Source: Chitinophagaceae bacterium (lineage in GTDB: Bacteria; Bacteroidota; Bacteroidia; Chitinophagales; Chitinophagaceae). Taken from it: DNA of 12,352 nucleotides. Within the stretch, counting starts at the first letter, position 1. Every line of letters begins with the position of its first letter. The stretch lies in assembly GCA_947442905.1 (NCBI GenBank), contig CANEWV010000018.1:1-12352 (forward strand), read 5' to 3'. A program made the position numbers and the translations under genes. Under the pieces are notes generated by a model. That model was not told where the DNA came from. It worked only from the letters and a program-made list of their open reading frames with translations, and ran no database searches. Of the stretch, positions 1-7,398 are shown piece by piece.

Positions 1-500
1 GAGGCATTTAGAACAAACAAAATATTACTAAACAGAGCTGCCAAATTATTTTGTTGCAACTGTTCTCTCGTTTGTTTTTGTCTTACCGGGCTTTGGAAAA
101 TAAGTTGAAATAGATTGGAAAAATACTTTGGAAACGTGACTTTGATAAAAGCCAAATAAAAAAGCATCCCAATAAGTAAATAGAAACGACCATCAAAATT
201 AGGTGCAATGCGAAGTTCATTGATTCTAAAGGACGGCTTTGTTTGCATGGGCAAATAAGGGTGCGTCATTAGTTTTTGATACGAGGTTGTATCGATAACC
301 ACCTTTTTTTTGGCTAGCATTGATAAAGAATCAGAAGCCCTTTTGACACTGTCTGCATACACTGAATCTATGGAAGAGATCATGGAGGAAGTATCCTGCA
401 CCTGTGTAGTATCCAAATTTTGCTGTGCCATCAAGCTAGAGCCCATCAAAAGCGATGCACTCAAAAAAGCAACCAGAACGAACAAATTACGGATTTGCAT
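1..500 (-). CDS. DUF4271 domain-containing membrane protein (5' part; runs off the left edge)
   Basis: An open frame reads from an ATG at 500 down to base 1 without a stop, giving 166 residues. The N-terminus is a likely Sec signal peptide (about residues 1-25, hydrophobic core LFVLVAFLSASLLM, probable cleavage after LMA). A Ser/Thr/Asp-rich, probably periplasmic linker follows (about 26-100), then a transmembrane helix near 104-121 (FYLLIGMLFYLAFIKV). After it come FPKYFSNLF (123-131) and RQKQTREQLQQ (140-150), the motifs I associate with DUF4271, a Bacteroidota membrane family of unknown function. The remaining helices lie outside the window. A perfect -7 promoter element sits 5 bases before the ATG, so the mRNA may be almost leaderless. 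The gene is divergent from hemW. From memory, such genes often lie near hemD, but that side is not visible. The family call is by motif recall; the biochemical role is unknown. Confidence 0.8.
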   Translation of the reverse strand, partial: MQIRNLFVLVAFLSASLLMGSSLMAQQNLDTTQVQDTSSMISSIDSVYADSVKRASDSLSMLAKKKVVIDTTSYQKLMTHPYLPMQTKPSFRINELRIAPNFDGRFYLLIGMLFYLAFIKVTFPKYFSNLFQLIFQSPVRQKQTREQLQQNNLAALFSNILFVLNA

Positions 501-505
501 GGATA

Positions 506-513
506 CAAAAATA
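506..513 (-). promoter_or_regulatory. Bacteroidota -7 promoter element for the DUF4271 gene
   Basis: On the minus strand the bases read TATTTTTG, an exact match to the Bacteroidota housekeeping -7 consensus TAnnTTTG. It ends 5 bases before the ATG at 500, so transcription would begin at or next to the start codon. I see no good -33 TTTG at the expected distance, so the call rests on the -7 match and its position. Confidence 0.45.
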
Positions 514-556
514 AGGAGCTTCGTCTAACATCAACGGCATAGTAGCAACTATTTGG

Positions 557-564
557 TAGATTTG
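557..564 (+). promoter_or_regulatory. Bacteroidota -7 promoter element for hemW
   Basis: TAGATTTG matches TAnnTTTG exactly and lies 16 bases before the hemW ATG. This predicts a start site near 570 and a leader of about 10 bases. No convincing -33 TTTG is seen upstream. Confidence 0.4.
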
Positions 565-580
565 CAACATAAACATTTAC

Positions 581-1714
581 ATGGCAGGCATTTACATTCA
601 TATTCCTTTTTGCAAGCAGGCCTGTCACTATTGTAATTTTCATTTTAGCGCTTCTACCAAATTATTAGAACCCATGGTACAAGCGGTTTGCAAAGAAATT
701 GAATTACAACAGCATTTTTTTGAAGACCCAACCCTTGTTATTGATACCATCTATTTTGGAGGAGGAACCCCTTCTCTACTGCCCACACCAGATACGGCGC
801 ATATCCTTGATACCATAAACAAGCACTTTACCCTTTCGCCTACAATAGAAATTACACTTGAAGCAAACCCTGATGATATTTCAAAAGAAAAACTAAGCTC
901 ATTTAAATCTATGGGGATCAATAGACTGAGCATGGGTGTACAATCTTTTGTAGATGAAGACCTTATTTGGATGAACCGGGCGCACAGATCTGAAGCTGCC
1001 ATTGAGGCCATTAAGTGCGCACAAGAAGTTGGGATATCTAATATTTCGATAGATCTTATTTATGGAATCCCTACACTCAGTCATGAAAACTGGATACAAA
1101 ATATTGATACAGCCGTTGCATTAGAAGTGCAACATTTATCCTGTTATGCATTAACGGTAGAACCCAAAACAGCACTGAGTGCACTTATATTAAAAGGCGA
1201 AAAAGAGGATGTTGATACTGCAAAACAAGCGGCACATTTTGATATCTTAATGGAGCGCACAAATAAGGCAGGCTATGAACAATACGAGTTTTCGAATTTT
1301 GCACTGCCCGGTTATAGGAGTAAACACAATACCAGTTACTGGCAACAAAAAAAATATTTAGGGATTGGGCCATCCGCGCATTCATTTACTGGCAATTTGC
1401 GTCAGTGGAATGTTGCAAACAATGCGCTTTATATAAGTAGTATTGAAAACAATACCGTTCCTTTTGAGTCTGAAATATTATCGTCGTCTACACAGTATAA
1501 CGAATACATGATGACATCGCTTCGAACCATTGAAGGATGTTCGTACACTTATTTAGAAGAGAAATTTGGTACCGAGTCTGTTGTCAGAACAAAAAAAATA
1601 GCAGCAGACTATATTGACAAAGGTCAATTAATTGAACAAGGCAATTATTTACAAGCAACCGCGCAAGGAAAGTTTTTTTTAGACGGGATTGCCGCTGATT
1701 TTTTTGAAGTGTAG
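581..1714 (+). CDS. hemW: Radical SAM heme chaperone HemW
   Basis: This 377-residue protein has the usual HemW length. HemW is related to oxygen-independent coproporphyrinogen III oxidase (HemN) but, in characterised members, binds heme and delivers it to client proteins in the cytoplasm instead of acting as the oxidase. The radical SAM cluster motif is close to the N-terminus (C11, C15, C18 in CKQACHYC), followed by the SAM-binding GGGTPS (60-65). NRLSMGVQSF (114-123) and the HemW-typical HNTSYW block (249-254, the proposed heme-binding segment) are also present, with YLGIGPSAHSF just after. The C-terminal third is the HemN_C-like domain. The ATG at 581 leaves only four residues before the conserved YIHIPFC, so no other start is plausible. 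The gene is divergent from the DUF4271 gene and converges on gpsA with only 14 bases between stops. A T8 run near the end (1673-1680) keeps the frame. Older annotations may call it hemN; the HNxxYW block favours HemW. Confidence 0.93.
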   Translation: MAGIYIHIPFCKQACHYCNFHFSASTKLLEPMVQAVCKEIELQQHFFEDPTLVIDTIYFGGGTPSLLPTPDTAHILDTINKHFTLSPTIEITLEANPDDISKEKLSSFKSMGINRLSMGVQSFVDEDLIWMNRAHRSEAAIEAIKCAQEVGISNISIDLIYGIPTLSHENWIQNIDTAVALEVQHLSCYALTVEPKTALSALILKGEKEDVDTAKQAAHFDILMERTNKAGYEQYEFSNFALPGYRSKHNTSYWQQKKYLGIGPSAHSFTGNLRQWNVANNALYISSIENNTVPFESEILSSSTQYNEYMMTSLRTIEGCSYTYLEEKFGTESVVRTKKIAADYIDKGQLIEQGNYLQATAQGKFFLDGIAADFFEV

Positions 1715-1728
1715 TCTCCAATAAATAA

Positions 1729-2739
1729 TTACAAGAGTATTTTTTCTATTTCAGAAAACCCATTTGCCGCGTGTACATGCTTCCACAAAATCTGGTAAAT
1801 ACCTGTAGCAATAGGCATTTCAGCGCCATAGGTCTGGTTGATTTCATAGATACATTTACTAGCATTATACCCTTCGGCCACCATATTTAATTCGAGTTGA
1901 GCCGCTTTTACAGAGTATCCTTTGCCAATCATGTTGCCAAAAGTTCGGTTGCGTGAGTACAATGAATAACAGGTAACAAGTAAGTCACCTAAATACACAG
2001 ATGCATTATAATTAGGCGCAACTACAACTTTAGACGCGCCTTCCGGATGATCACATTTTTGTAAAAAATTGGCCATTTCATTGGCGCAATTTGCAATATA
2101 AACGCTTAAAAAATTATCGCCATAATCTAGTCCATGTGCAATACCAGCACCGAGTGCGTATATATTTTTTAATACAGAAGCAAACTGTGAACCGTAGATA
2201 TCGGTATTAACAACCGTATTGATATAATCAGAGTTAAAATGCGAAGCTACCTCCTGCGCTGCTTCATGCGTAGTTCCAGAAAAAGTTAAATAAGATAATT
2301 TTTCGGCGGCCACTTCTTCTGCATGACAAGGACCGAGTAGTGTAAAATAATGATCGAGTGGAAAATTAAATGTAGTGTGCAGGTATTGATTGAGAAGGAC
2401 ATTATGATCTGGCAAAATGCCTTTTACAGCAGACACAATTTTTTTACCTTCTAGTAAGCTAGCATCAATACCTTCAAAAATAGAAACCACATATGCAGAT
2501 GGAACGGCCACCACAACAACATCCACAGCAGCTACAAGCTCCTCTACGTTATCTGTCAAATGCAGTTGTGCCTGATTAAAATAAGCGGCGCTTAAATAAT
2601 GTGGATTGTGTTTGCGTTTTTGTATGTACTGGATGGTGTCAGCATTTCTTACCCACCAATGAATAGCATTACCATTATCTGTTAAGATTTTAGCAAGGGC
2701 CGTTGCCCAACTTCCACTTCCGATAATTCCAAAACGCAT
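1729..2739 (-). CDS. gpsA: NAD(P)H-dependent glycerol-3-phosphate dehydrogenase
   Basis: GpsA reduces dihydroxyacetone phosphate to sn-glycerol 3-phosphate in the cytoplasm, supplying the phospholipid backbone. The 336-residue length is normal. The N-terminal Rossmann fold carries GSGSWA (7-12). SAVKGI (103-108) contains a conserved lysine and LLGPCHAEEVA (134-144) follows. The C-terminal helical domain has LKNIYALGAGI (190-200), where K191 is the expected catalytic lysine, and SRNRTFGNMIGKG (262-274), which includes the substrate-binding arginine region. The ATG at 2739 lies directly before the nucleotide-binding strand, so the start is secure. The adaptor gene ends 57 bases upstream on the same strand. 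However, a perfect -7 element in that gap suggests gpsA also has its own promoter. I see no functional tie to the efflux genes, so the arrangement is probably incidental. Confidence 0.95.
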   Translation of the reverse strand: MRFGIIGSGSWATALAKILTDNGNAIHWWVRNADTIQYIQKRKHNPHYLSAAYFNQAQLHLTDNVEELVAAVDVVVVAVPSAYVVSIFEGIDASLLEGKKIVSAVKGILPDHNVLLNQYLHTTFNFPLDHYFTLLGPCHAEEVAAEKLSYLTFSGTTHEAAQEVASHFNSDYINTVVNTDIYGSQFASVLKNIYALGAGIAHGLDYGDNFLSVYIANCANEMANFLQKCDHPEGASKVVVAPNYNASVYLGDLLVTCYSLYSRNRTFGNMIGKGYSVKAAQLELNMVAEGYNASKCIYEINQTYGAEMPIATGIYQILWKHVHAANGFSEIEKILL

Positions 2740-2764
2740 ATCTAATTGGGTTGTTGATCAACCA

Positions 2765-2772
2765 CAAACATA
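2765..2772 (-). promoter_or_regulatory. Bacteroidota -7 promoter element for gpsA
   Basis: The minus strand reads TATGTTTG, an exact TAnnTTTG match, 25 bases before the gpsA ATG. The predicted start site (about 2758) falls inside a perfect 10-base palindrome, GTTGATCAAC (2753-2762). A -33 element is not evident. The site implies gpsA can be expressed apart from the upstream efflux genes. Confidence 0.42.
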
Positions 2773-2796
2773 CGAAAGGATTTTTTATTGAAAATC

Positions 2797-4167
2797 TTAG
2801 TCTTTTTTCTTGTCTTCAAAGAGTTTATCCTTACTTACAACTTTTACAAGGCTACTATCTTTAATAAGCTTACTAACCGTATTGTAAGGGCCTGTAATTA
2901 CTTGATCACCTGCTTTAATACCATCAATAATTTCGATGAAATTAAGGTCTTGAATATCTGTTTTTACTTTTACTTTTTTAACACGATTGTCTTTTTGTAG
3001 AACAAATACTACTTCTTCGGTATCGTCTGTTTCTAAAGACTTTTTATCAGTTGCTGGAGCAGCTTCTTCTTTTTTATCTTCTTTACCTGTACTTGCACCT
3101 GCTTTACCTTCAGACTTGTCTCTAGTTGTTACCGCATTTAAAGGAATCGATAAAACGTTTACTTTGGTTTTGGTTTGAATATCAGCACTTGCACTCATAC
3201 CTGGTCTAAAAGGAAAACTATTACCAGCCACTAGTAAATCTTGATAGCTGCTTTGTAATAAACGAATATGCACTTTGTAGTTGGTTACTTCAGAACTTCC
3301 ACCAGCCGCTGCACCAGCAGTAATTGGATTTGCAATTTTATATACAAGACCCTTAAACTTTCTATTGGTATAAGCGTCTACTTCAACTACAGCCGTATCA
3401 CCAATTTTTACTTTAGGAATATCATTTTCACCAACGTCTACTCTAATTTCGATGCTGCGCATATCTGCTACACGCATCATTTCGGTACCCGCCATTTGCG
3501 CAGTACCCACAACACGCTCGCCTTTTTTTACTGCAAGCAAACTAATAATACCATTCATGGGTGCCACTAGTGTTGTTCTGGATAAATCTTTATTGGCACG
3601 CGCTAATTGAGCTTCTGCGCCACTGATGGCGGCTTGCGTACCTTTAAGTCCTTCTCTGGCGCCATTGTAATTTGCTTCTGCAGATCTTAATGCTTGTTGC
3701 GCTTGTTCAAATTCTTGACGAGAAGTTACTTTGTCATTGTATAATTTAAGTTGACGATCGTATACCTGCTTTGCATTATCAAGCGTTGCTTTTAGCCCAC
3801 CAATGCTTGCAGATGAATTTGCAAGCTGTGCTCTAGCCTGGTTTACACCCGCCGCTACTTGATCACGCTGCGTAGAATAAATGTCCGCATATATACGGGC
3901 TAATACTTGGCCTTTGGTTACACTATCACCTTCGTTTACGTTTAGCTCAACAATTTCTCCGCTGATATCCGGACTTACTTTTACTTCAATTTCTGGATAT
4001 ACTTTACCACTTGCATTAACGGTTTCAATGATGGTGCGCATTTCGGCTTTTTCTGCAGAAACGGTAAGTCCATCTTCTTTTCCAATAACGCCGGTTTTTT
4101 TAAGTGTTACAAACAATACAATTAAAACAACTAGTGAAACGATCGTCCAAAGTAATTTTTTATTCAT
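2797..4167 (-). CDS. Efflux periplasmic adaptor (membrane-fusion protein, HlyD/MacA/AcrA type)
   Basis: This protein should bridge an inner-membrane pump to a TolC-type channel across the periplasm. It has 456 residues. An N-terminal membrane anchor (about 6-22) is followed by the first half of a lipoyl/biotinyl domain (about 55-95, with VKVSPDISGEIVELNVNEGDSV). An Ala/Gln-rich coiled-coil hairpin follows (about 98-196), then the second lipoyl half (VAPMNGIISLLAVKKGERV, 201-219). A beta-barrel (about 237-345, with RPGMSASADI) and a membrane-proximal domain (about 385-445, ending near GIKAGDQVITGPYN) complete it. A low-complexity Lys/Glu/Ala segment (about 350-384) interrupts the C-terminal domains. 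The layout resembles MacA, which works with the ABC pump MacB. The tolC homologue ends 42 bases upstream on the same strand and there is no promoter-like element in the gap, so the two are probably cotranscribed. No pump gene follows; gpsA does. Confidence 0.9.
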   Translation of the reverse strand: MNKKLLWTIVSLVVLIVLFVTLKKTGVIGKEDGLTVSAEKAEMRTIIETVNASGKVYPEIEVKVSPDISGEIVELNVNEGDSVTKGQVLARIYADIYSTQRDQVAAGVNQARAQLANSSASIGGLKATLDNAKQVYDRQLKLYNDKVTSRQEFEQAQQALRSAEANYNGAREGLKGTQAAISGAEAQLARANKDLSRTTLVAPMNGIISLLAVKKGERVVGTAQMAGTEMMRVADMRSIEIRVDVGENDIPKVKIGDTAVVEVDAYTNRKFKGLVYKIANPITAGAAAGGSSEVTNYKVHIRLLQSSYQDLLVAGNSFPFRPGMSASADIQTKTKVNVLSIPLNAVTTRDKSEGKAGASTGKEDKKEEAAPATDKKSLETDDTEEVVFVLQKDNRVKKVKVKTDIQDLNFIEIIDGIKAGDQVITGPYNTVSKLIKDSSLVKVVSKDKLFEDKKKD

Positions 4168-4209
4168 GGTATTTTATTTCAAACTTTTTAAAAATGTAAT
4201 GATGCTATA

Positions 4210-5670
4210 TTAAAGTGTAATGCCTTGTCCTTTGTAAAACTCAAGCACTTTCATCTTAAATATATAATCGTATTGATTACTTAATTGTTGCACTTTAGCA
4301 CGCAACAAATTATTTTGATTGGTAATTAAATCCAGCGAACTTAAAAGCCCCACTTCATATCTTTTAGAAGCAAAGTCATAGGCTTTTTGCGATGTTTCAA
4401 CAGCCTTGGTACTTGCGTTTAATTTTTGCAAGGCAGCAGTTGCGTTATTATAAGCCGTATAAATATTTTGCTTTAACGTGATGTCCGACTGTTCTTTTTG
4501 CAACTCCGCAGATTTAACACTCAGGTTGGCACGCTGATACGCTCCTTTAGCTTGACCACCATTAAAAACTGGGATAGAAAGGTTAAATCCAATGTTCTGA
4601 CCAAAGTTGTTACTAAGTTGCTTAGCCCAACCATCCCATATTTCACTGATATTTCGGTTGGTTTGATTGAGTTTATAAACGGGACTCTGTATAAAATAGT
4701 CTTGGCCTCCAATAGATACTTTTGGATCAAAGCCAGGCACTGGTGTTCCGTATCCTAAAAAGCTTGCGCCCGTTGTTCTTCTAAAAGAATTAGAAAAATT
4801 GGATGCCAAATTACCGCCCACCGATAAGGTTGGATATTGCTGCGCTTTTGCCACCAATACCGATTTTTTAGCGGCTTCTAAACGAATGGCATTTGCTTTT
4901 TGTAGCGGTTGTGTACCCAGTGCCATTTCATACACCATAGCGGGTTGCAATTCTGCAAAAGTTGGAATAGGAATGTTACCGATATTGGGTGTAGCCACTT
5001 CAAATGGCACAGCAGGATCTAGGTTTAATAACCCTTGCAAATTTAAAATATTTTGCTCATAGCCTGTATAAGCAGCAATATAATTACTACTATCAGAAGC
5101 AAGCTGCACCTCGATTTCAGCCAAATTCAATTCTGGTAATGAACCAGCATCTACTCTTTTTTTGGTGATTTCTAATTGCGTTAATGTTTGTGCAATTTGT
5201 ACTTGTGTAATTTTTACTTGCTCTGAAGATGCTAATACATTTAAATAAAAATTAGCAACGTTTAAAGAGATATCGTTGGCAATTCTATCAATATCGGCAA
5301 GGGCTGCTTTGGCGTTTAAATCGGCAACAGCAACGCTATTTTTAAGACTACCATAATTATATAGTTGCATACCCCCAGACAATCCAATATTTTGGTATAA
5401 AAATTGTGTGGTTGCGAAGGCGTTGGTGGTAGGGTCGATAGATCTACCAAAACGCACCCCCATTCCAGAATTACCTGAAACAGATGGATACAAAGCTAGT
5501 TTAGACAGCTTGGCTTGTACACCAGCAATGCGCGCCTGAATATCAGCTTGTTTAACAGAAATGTTATGACTGGTCGCATATTCTACACAACGTTTGAGGT
5601 CCCACTTTTCGGTTTGGGACTGAGCCTGTAATACAACAAGGGCAGCAAGGAGGGTAAATAATGATTTCAT
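4210..5670 (-). CDS. TolC-family outer-membrane efflux channel
   Basis: TolC-family proteins form trimeric outer-membrane barrels with a long periplasmic helical tunnel and serve as exit ducts for efflux pumps or type I secretion. From the ATG at 5670 the protein has 486 residues. It starts with a clean signal peptide (MKSLFTLLAALVVLQAQSQ), and WDLKRCVEYATSHN is the usual first helix of the family. The two outer-membrane efflux repeats are recognisable. The first has an Asn-Leu-Ala-Glu hinge (LPELNLAEIEVQLA). The second has GLLSSLDLITNQNNLL near the C-terminus. An in-frame ATG at 5691 would add seven residues, but it lies upstream of a perfect -7 element (5678-5685) and would spoil the signal peptide, so I chose 5670. 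The protein is probably made with the adaptor gene downstream. Substrate cannot be inferred. Confidence 0.9.
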   Translation of the reverse strand: MKSLFTLLAALVVLQAQSQTEKWDLKRCVEYATSHNISVKQADIQARIAGVQAKLSKLALYPSVSGNSGMGVRFGRSIDPTTNAFATTQFLYQNIGLSGGMQLYNYGSLKNSVAVADLNAKAALADIDRIANDISLNVANFYLNVLASSEQVKITQVQIAQTLTQLEITKKRVDAGSLPELNLAEIEVQLASDSSNYIAAYTGYEQNILNLQGLLNLDPAVPFEVATPNIGNIPIPTFAELQPAMVYEMALGTQPLQKANAIRLEAAKKSVLVAKAQQYPTLSVGGNLASNFSNSFRRTTGASFLGYGTPVPGFDPKVSIGGQDYFIQSPVYKLNQTNRNISEIWDGWAKQLSNNFGQNIGFNLSIPVFNGGQAKGAYQRANLSVKSAELQKEQSDITLKQNIYTAYNNATAALQKLNASTKAVETSQKAYDFASKRYEVGLLSSLDLITNQNNLLRAKVQQLSNQYDYIFKMKVLEFYKGQGITL

Positions 5671-5677
5671 AGAAGAG

Positions 5678-5685
5678 CAAAAATA
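5678..5685 (-). promoter_or_regulatory. Bacteroidota -7 promoter element for tolC-adaptor
   Basis: The minus strand reads TATTTTTG, an exact TAnnTTTG match, 7 bases before the ATG at 5670. The transcript would start within a few bases of that codon. This supports 5670 over 5691 as the start. The -33 region is weak. Confidence 0.42.
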
Positions 5686-5749
5686 GTGCATTCCATGGCC
5701 TTTACCCTAAAATTTAGACAGACGGAAAGAAAGGCGGTATTTTGGCTAT

Positions 5750-7087
5750 TTATGGGGTATGAAGGGCTTTTCGGTACCTAGAAGTGGCAAAATAGAGTAC
5801 CATAAAGGCAGCCAACACGGCAACACCCACTCCTGCTGTTTCTGGGGTTTGCATGGCAATACTTACCCCCACAAAGAGGTAATTGGCAATAAAAAACAGG
5901 GGTATGAGTGGAAATAATTTCATTTTGAAAATGCCCGTGCCATCTAGGTGCTTGGTTTTACTGCGGAGCTTAAAAATGGCAGCACTAGAAGCCACCATCC
6001 CAAAACAGTCTAAAAAGATGGTGAAGTTTAAAATCTTTTCAAAAGTTTGTGCAAAAAATAAAATCACAATACATACCGCTGCAAAAATGGTTAACGAAAA
6101 AACGAGCACATCCGTTTTTTTATCTTGCTTAGAAAAAACGGCGGGGAGTGTTCCTTCGGCACTCATAGCATACATCACCCTTGGGTTACTCATTAGTAAG
6201 GCATTCACGTATGCTAGTACGCCAAAAAATAAAAAGAAAGAAAAAATATTAGCAGCTTGATCTCCAAAAGTTTGTTGAATAAGTGCGTATGCAATTTCCC
6301 TTTCACCTTTCATATTATCAAAACCAATGATCATGTAGTAACTAAAATTAGCAAGTAAATAAAGTACAATAATGATGGTGATGCCAATAAAAATTCCTTT
6401 GGGTATGGTTTGCGATGGCTTCTCTACTTCATTACCAAAATTGATGGTTTGTTGATAACCGCCATAGGTAAACGAAACTGCAATTAAGCTAATGCCAAAG
6501 CTTTGAATCCAACTCATATTTGTTGCAGCCGTAACCGGCGCAGACGCAGCGTGCAAAAGGGTTTCATGCGGAAAAAATAAAGCTGCAATGATAACGAGTA
6601 TCATGGTAATTTTTATAAGCATGAGTACGTTTTGCGCACGTGCACTCATTTTTAATCCGCGTAAATTGATAAAATAAAAAACTAAAATAGCCGTTACACT
6701 TAAGAGCGCTTTATCAATATCAGACCAACTATGTCCCGGAAATAATTTAGCGATATAACCACTGCCAATAAGTGCAACGCCACTTAAGCTTGCAGCGTTA
6801 CTAATTAAAATAATACAGTTAATAGCGAAAGCAATACTTGGATGATATGCATAAGAAAACACTTTATAATAGCCACCCGTAACAGGGTAACGACTTCCTA
6901 TTTCTGCATACGTGAGCGCGCCACACATGGCAACGAGGCCGCCTACAATCCAAGCACTAAAATAAACAGAGGGTTCAATGGCATCTTTAGCACTGGTAGC
7001 TGCGGTTCTAAAAATCCCCATCCCAATTACAAGGCCTACCACAATCATGGTGAAGCTAAATAAATTTAATTTTTGTTTCGATTGCAT
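5750..7087 (-). CDS. APC-superfamily amino-acid permease
   Basis: This is a 445-residue integral inner-membrane transporter of the amino acid-polyamine-organocation superfamily, the usual length for the family, with about 12 predicted membrane helices. The substrate-binding GxGIF motif in helix 1 is seen as GMGIF (22-26). The family signature after helix 2 is TYAEIGSRYPVTGGYYKV (about 58-75). A later conserved membrane segment reads FGVLAYVNALLMSNPRVMYAMS. The pattern is closest to the serine/threonine or L-type (LAT-like) exchanger branch, but the substrate cannot be read from sequence. The ATG at 7087 gives a short cytoplasmic tail before helix 1. The gene is divergent from the cobalamin riboswitch and btuB, has its own -7 element, and its stop lies 79 bases upstream of the tolC ATG. 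I found no terminator hairpin in that gap, so read-through into tolC is possible. Confidence 0.9.
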   Translation of the reverse strand: MQSKQKLNLFSFTMIVVGLVIGMGIFRTAATSAKDAIEPSVYFSAWIVGGLVAMCGALTYAEIGSRYPVTGGYYKVFSYAYHPSIAFAINCIILISNAASLSGVALIGSGYIAKLFPGHSWSDIDKALLSVTAILVFYFINLRGLKMSARAQNVLMLIKITMILVIIAALFFPHETLLHAASAPVTAATNMSWIQSFGISLIAVSFTYGGYQQTINFGNEVEKPSQTIPKGIFIGITIIIVLYLLANFSYYMIIGFDNMKGEREIAYALIQQTFGDQAANIFSFFLFFGVLAYVNALLMSNPRVMYAMSAEGTLPAVFSKQDKKTDVLVFSLTIFAAVCIVILFFAQTFEKILNFTIFLDCFGMVASSAAIFKLRSKTKHLDGTGIFKMKLFPLIPLFFIANYLFVGVSIAMQTPETAGVGVAVLAAFMVLYFATSRYRKALHTP

Positions 7088-7144
7088 ATCATACAGTGTG
7101 GGCTTAAATGTAGTAAACTTTCAGGGAGTTTTCAACGCATGGTG

Positions 7145-7152
7145 CAAAACTA
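7145..7152 (-). promoter_or_regulatory. Bacteroidota -7 promoter element for the APC permease gene
   Basis: The minus strand reads TAGTTTTG, an exact TAnnTTTG match, 57 bases before the permease ATG. The predicted leader is about 50 bases. No clear -33 TTTG is visible. Confidence 0.4.
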
Positions 7153-7173
7153 AAAAGGACCTTACGTAGCTAA

Positions 7174-7202
7174 TTGCATTCAGAATAACTATTTTCACTT
7201 TG
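7174..7202 (+). promoter_or_regulatory. Candidate promoter for the cobalamin riboswitch-btuB transcript
   Basis: TTG at 7174-7176 and TCACTTTG at 7195-7202 (one mismatch to TAnnTTTG) are 18 bases apart, within the Bacteroidota -33/-7 spacing. The predicted start site (about 7207) coincides with the first base of the riboswitch closing stem. This agreement is the main support, since the -7 box itself is imperfect. Confidence 0.45.
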
Positions 7203-7206
7203 TAAT

Positions 7207-7372
7207 TGGTTTTCGAATTTTTCGGAATTAAAAGGGAAGCAAGTGTAAGTCTTGCGCTATCCCCGTAGCTGTAAACGCAAATAGGCAACCAACACCTCAG
7301 CCACTGTTCTATTCTAGAATGGGAAGGCCCGTTGGAAGCGCGTGAGCCAGAAGACCTGCCAGTCACAAACCA
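7207..7372 (+). ncRNA. Cobalamin riboswitch (B12 aptamer) upstream of btuB
   Basis: This stretch carries the conserved core of the cobalamin riboswitch in order. First is GGGAAGC (7234-7240), then the hairpin gcaag-tgtaagt-cttgc (7239-7255), and then GCGCTATCCCCGTAGCTGTAA (7254-7274). A variable arm follows, containing the palindrome ATTCTAGAAT (7311-7320). The B12 box is GCCAGAAGACCTGCC (7346-7360). A closing stem pairs TGGTTT (7207-7212) with AAACCA (7367-7372). In the family, adenosylcobalamin or another cobalamin binds and lowers expression of the downstream gene, here btuB, 116 bases further on. The expression platform (7373-7488) has small hairpins but no U-tract terminator, so control at translation is more likely than transcription termination. 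Confidence 0.93.
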
Positions 7373-7381
7373 TCATTCACG

Positions 7382-7398
7382 GCTTTCGGGCGAAAAGC
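7382..7398 (+). promoter_or_regulatory. Hairpin in the btuB leader, possible riboswitch expression platform
   Basis: GCTTT (7382-7386) pairs with AAAGC (7394-7398), and an inner C-G pair closes a GGGC loop with one bulged A. It lies 10 bases after the aptamer and has no following T run, so it is not an intrinsic terminator. Its G/C-rich loop is a reasonable partner for a kissing contact with the aptamer's L5 loop, as in known cobalamin riboswitches, but I could not assign that contact. Smaller stems follow at 7412-7422 (gctg/cagc) and 7452-7470 (ttgaa/ttcaa), the latter just before the A-rich leader of btuB. Confidence 0.35.

Noticed and set aside
310..528. Plus-strand open frame at the left end (72 codons)
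   Set aside because: It is antisense to the DUF4271 gene, whose signal peptide and family motifs are clear on the other strand.
1673..1680. T8 run near the end of hemW as a phase-variation tract
   Set aside because: The run is short, close to the C-terminus and in frame, in a housekeeping gene with no reason to switch.
1715..1728. Bidirectional terminator between the convergent hemW and gpsA
   Set aside because: The gap is only 14 bases and I found no hairpin with T runs across the two gene ends.
5883..6260. Plus-strand open frame of 125 codons inside the permease gene
   Set aside because: It is a shadow of the APC permease coding sequence; the peptide is Lys-rich with no family features.
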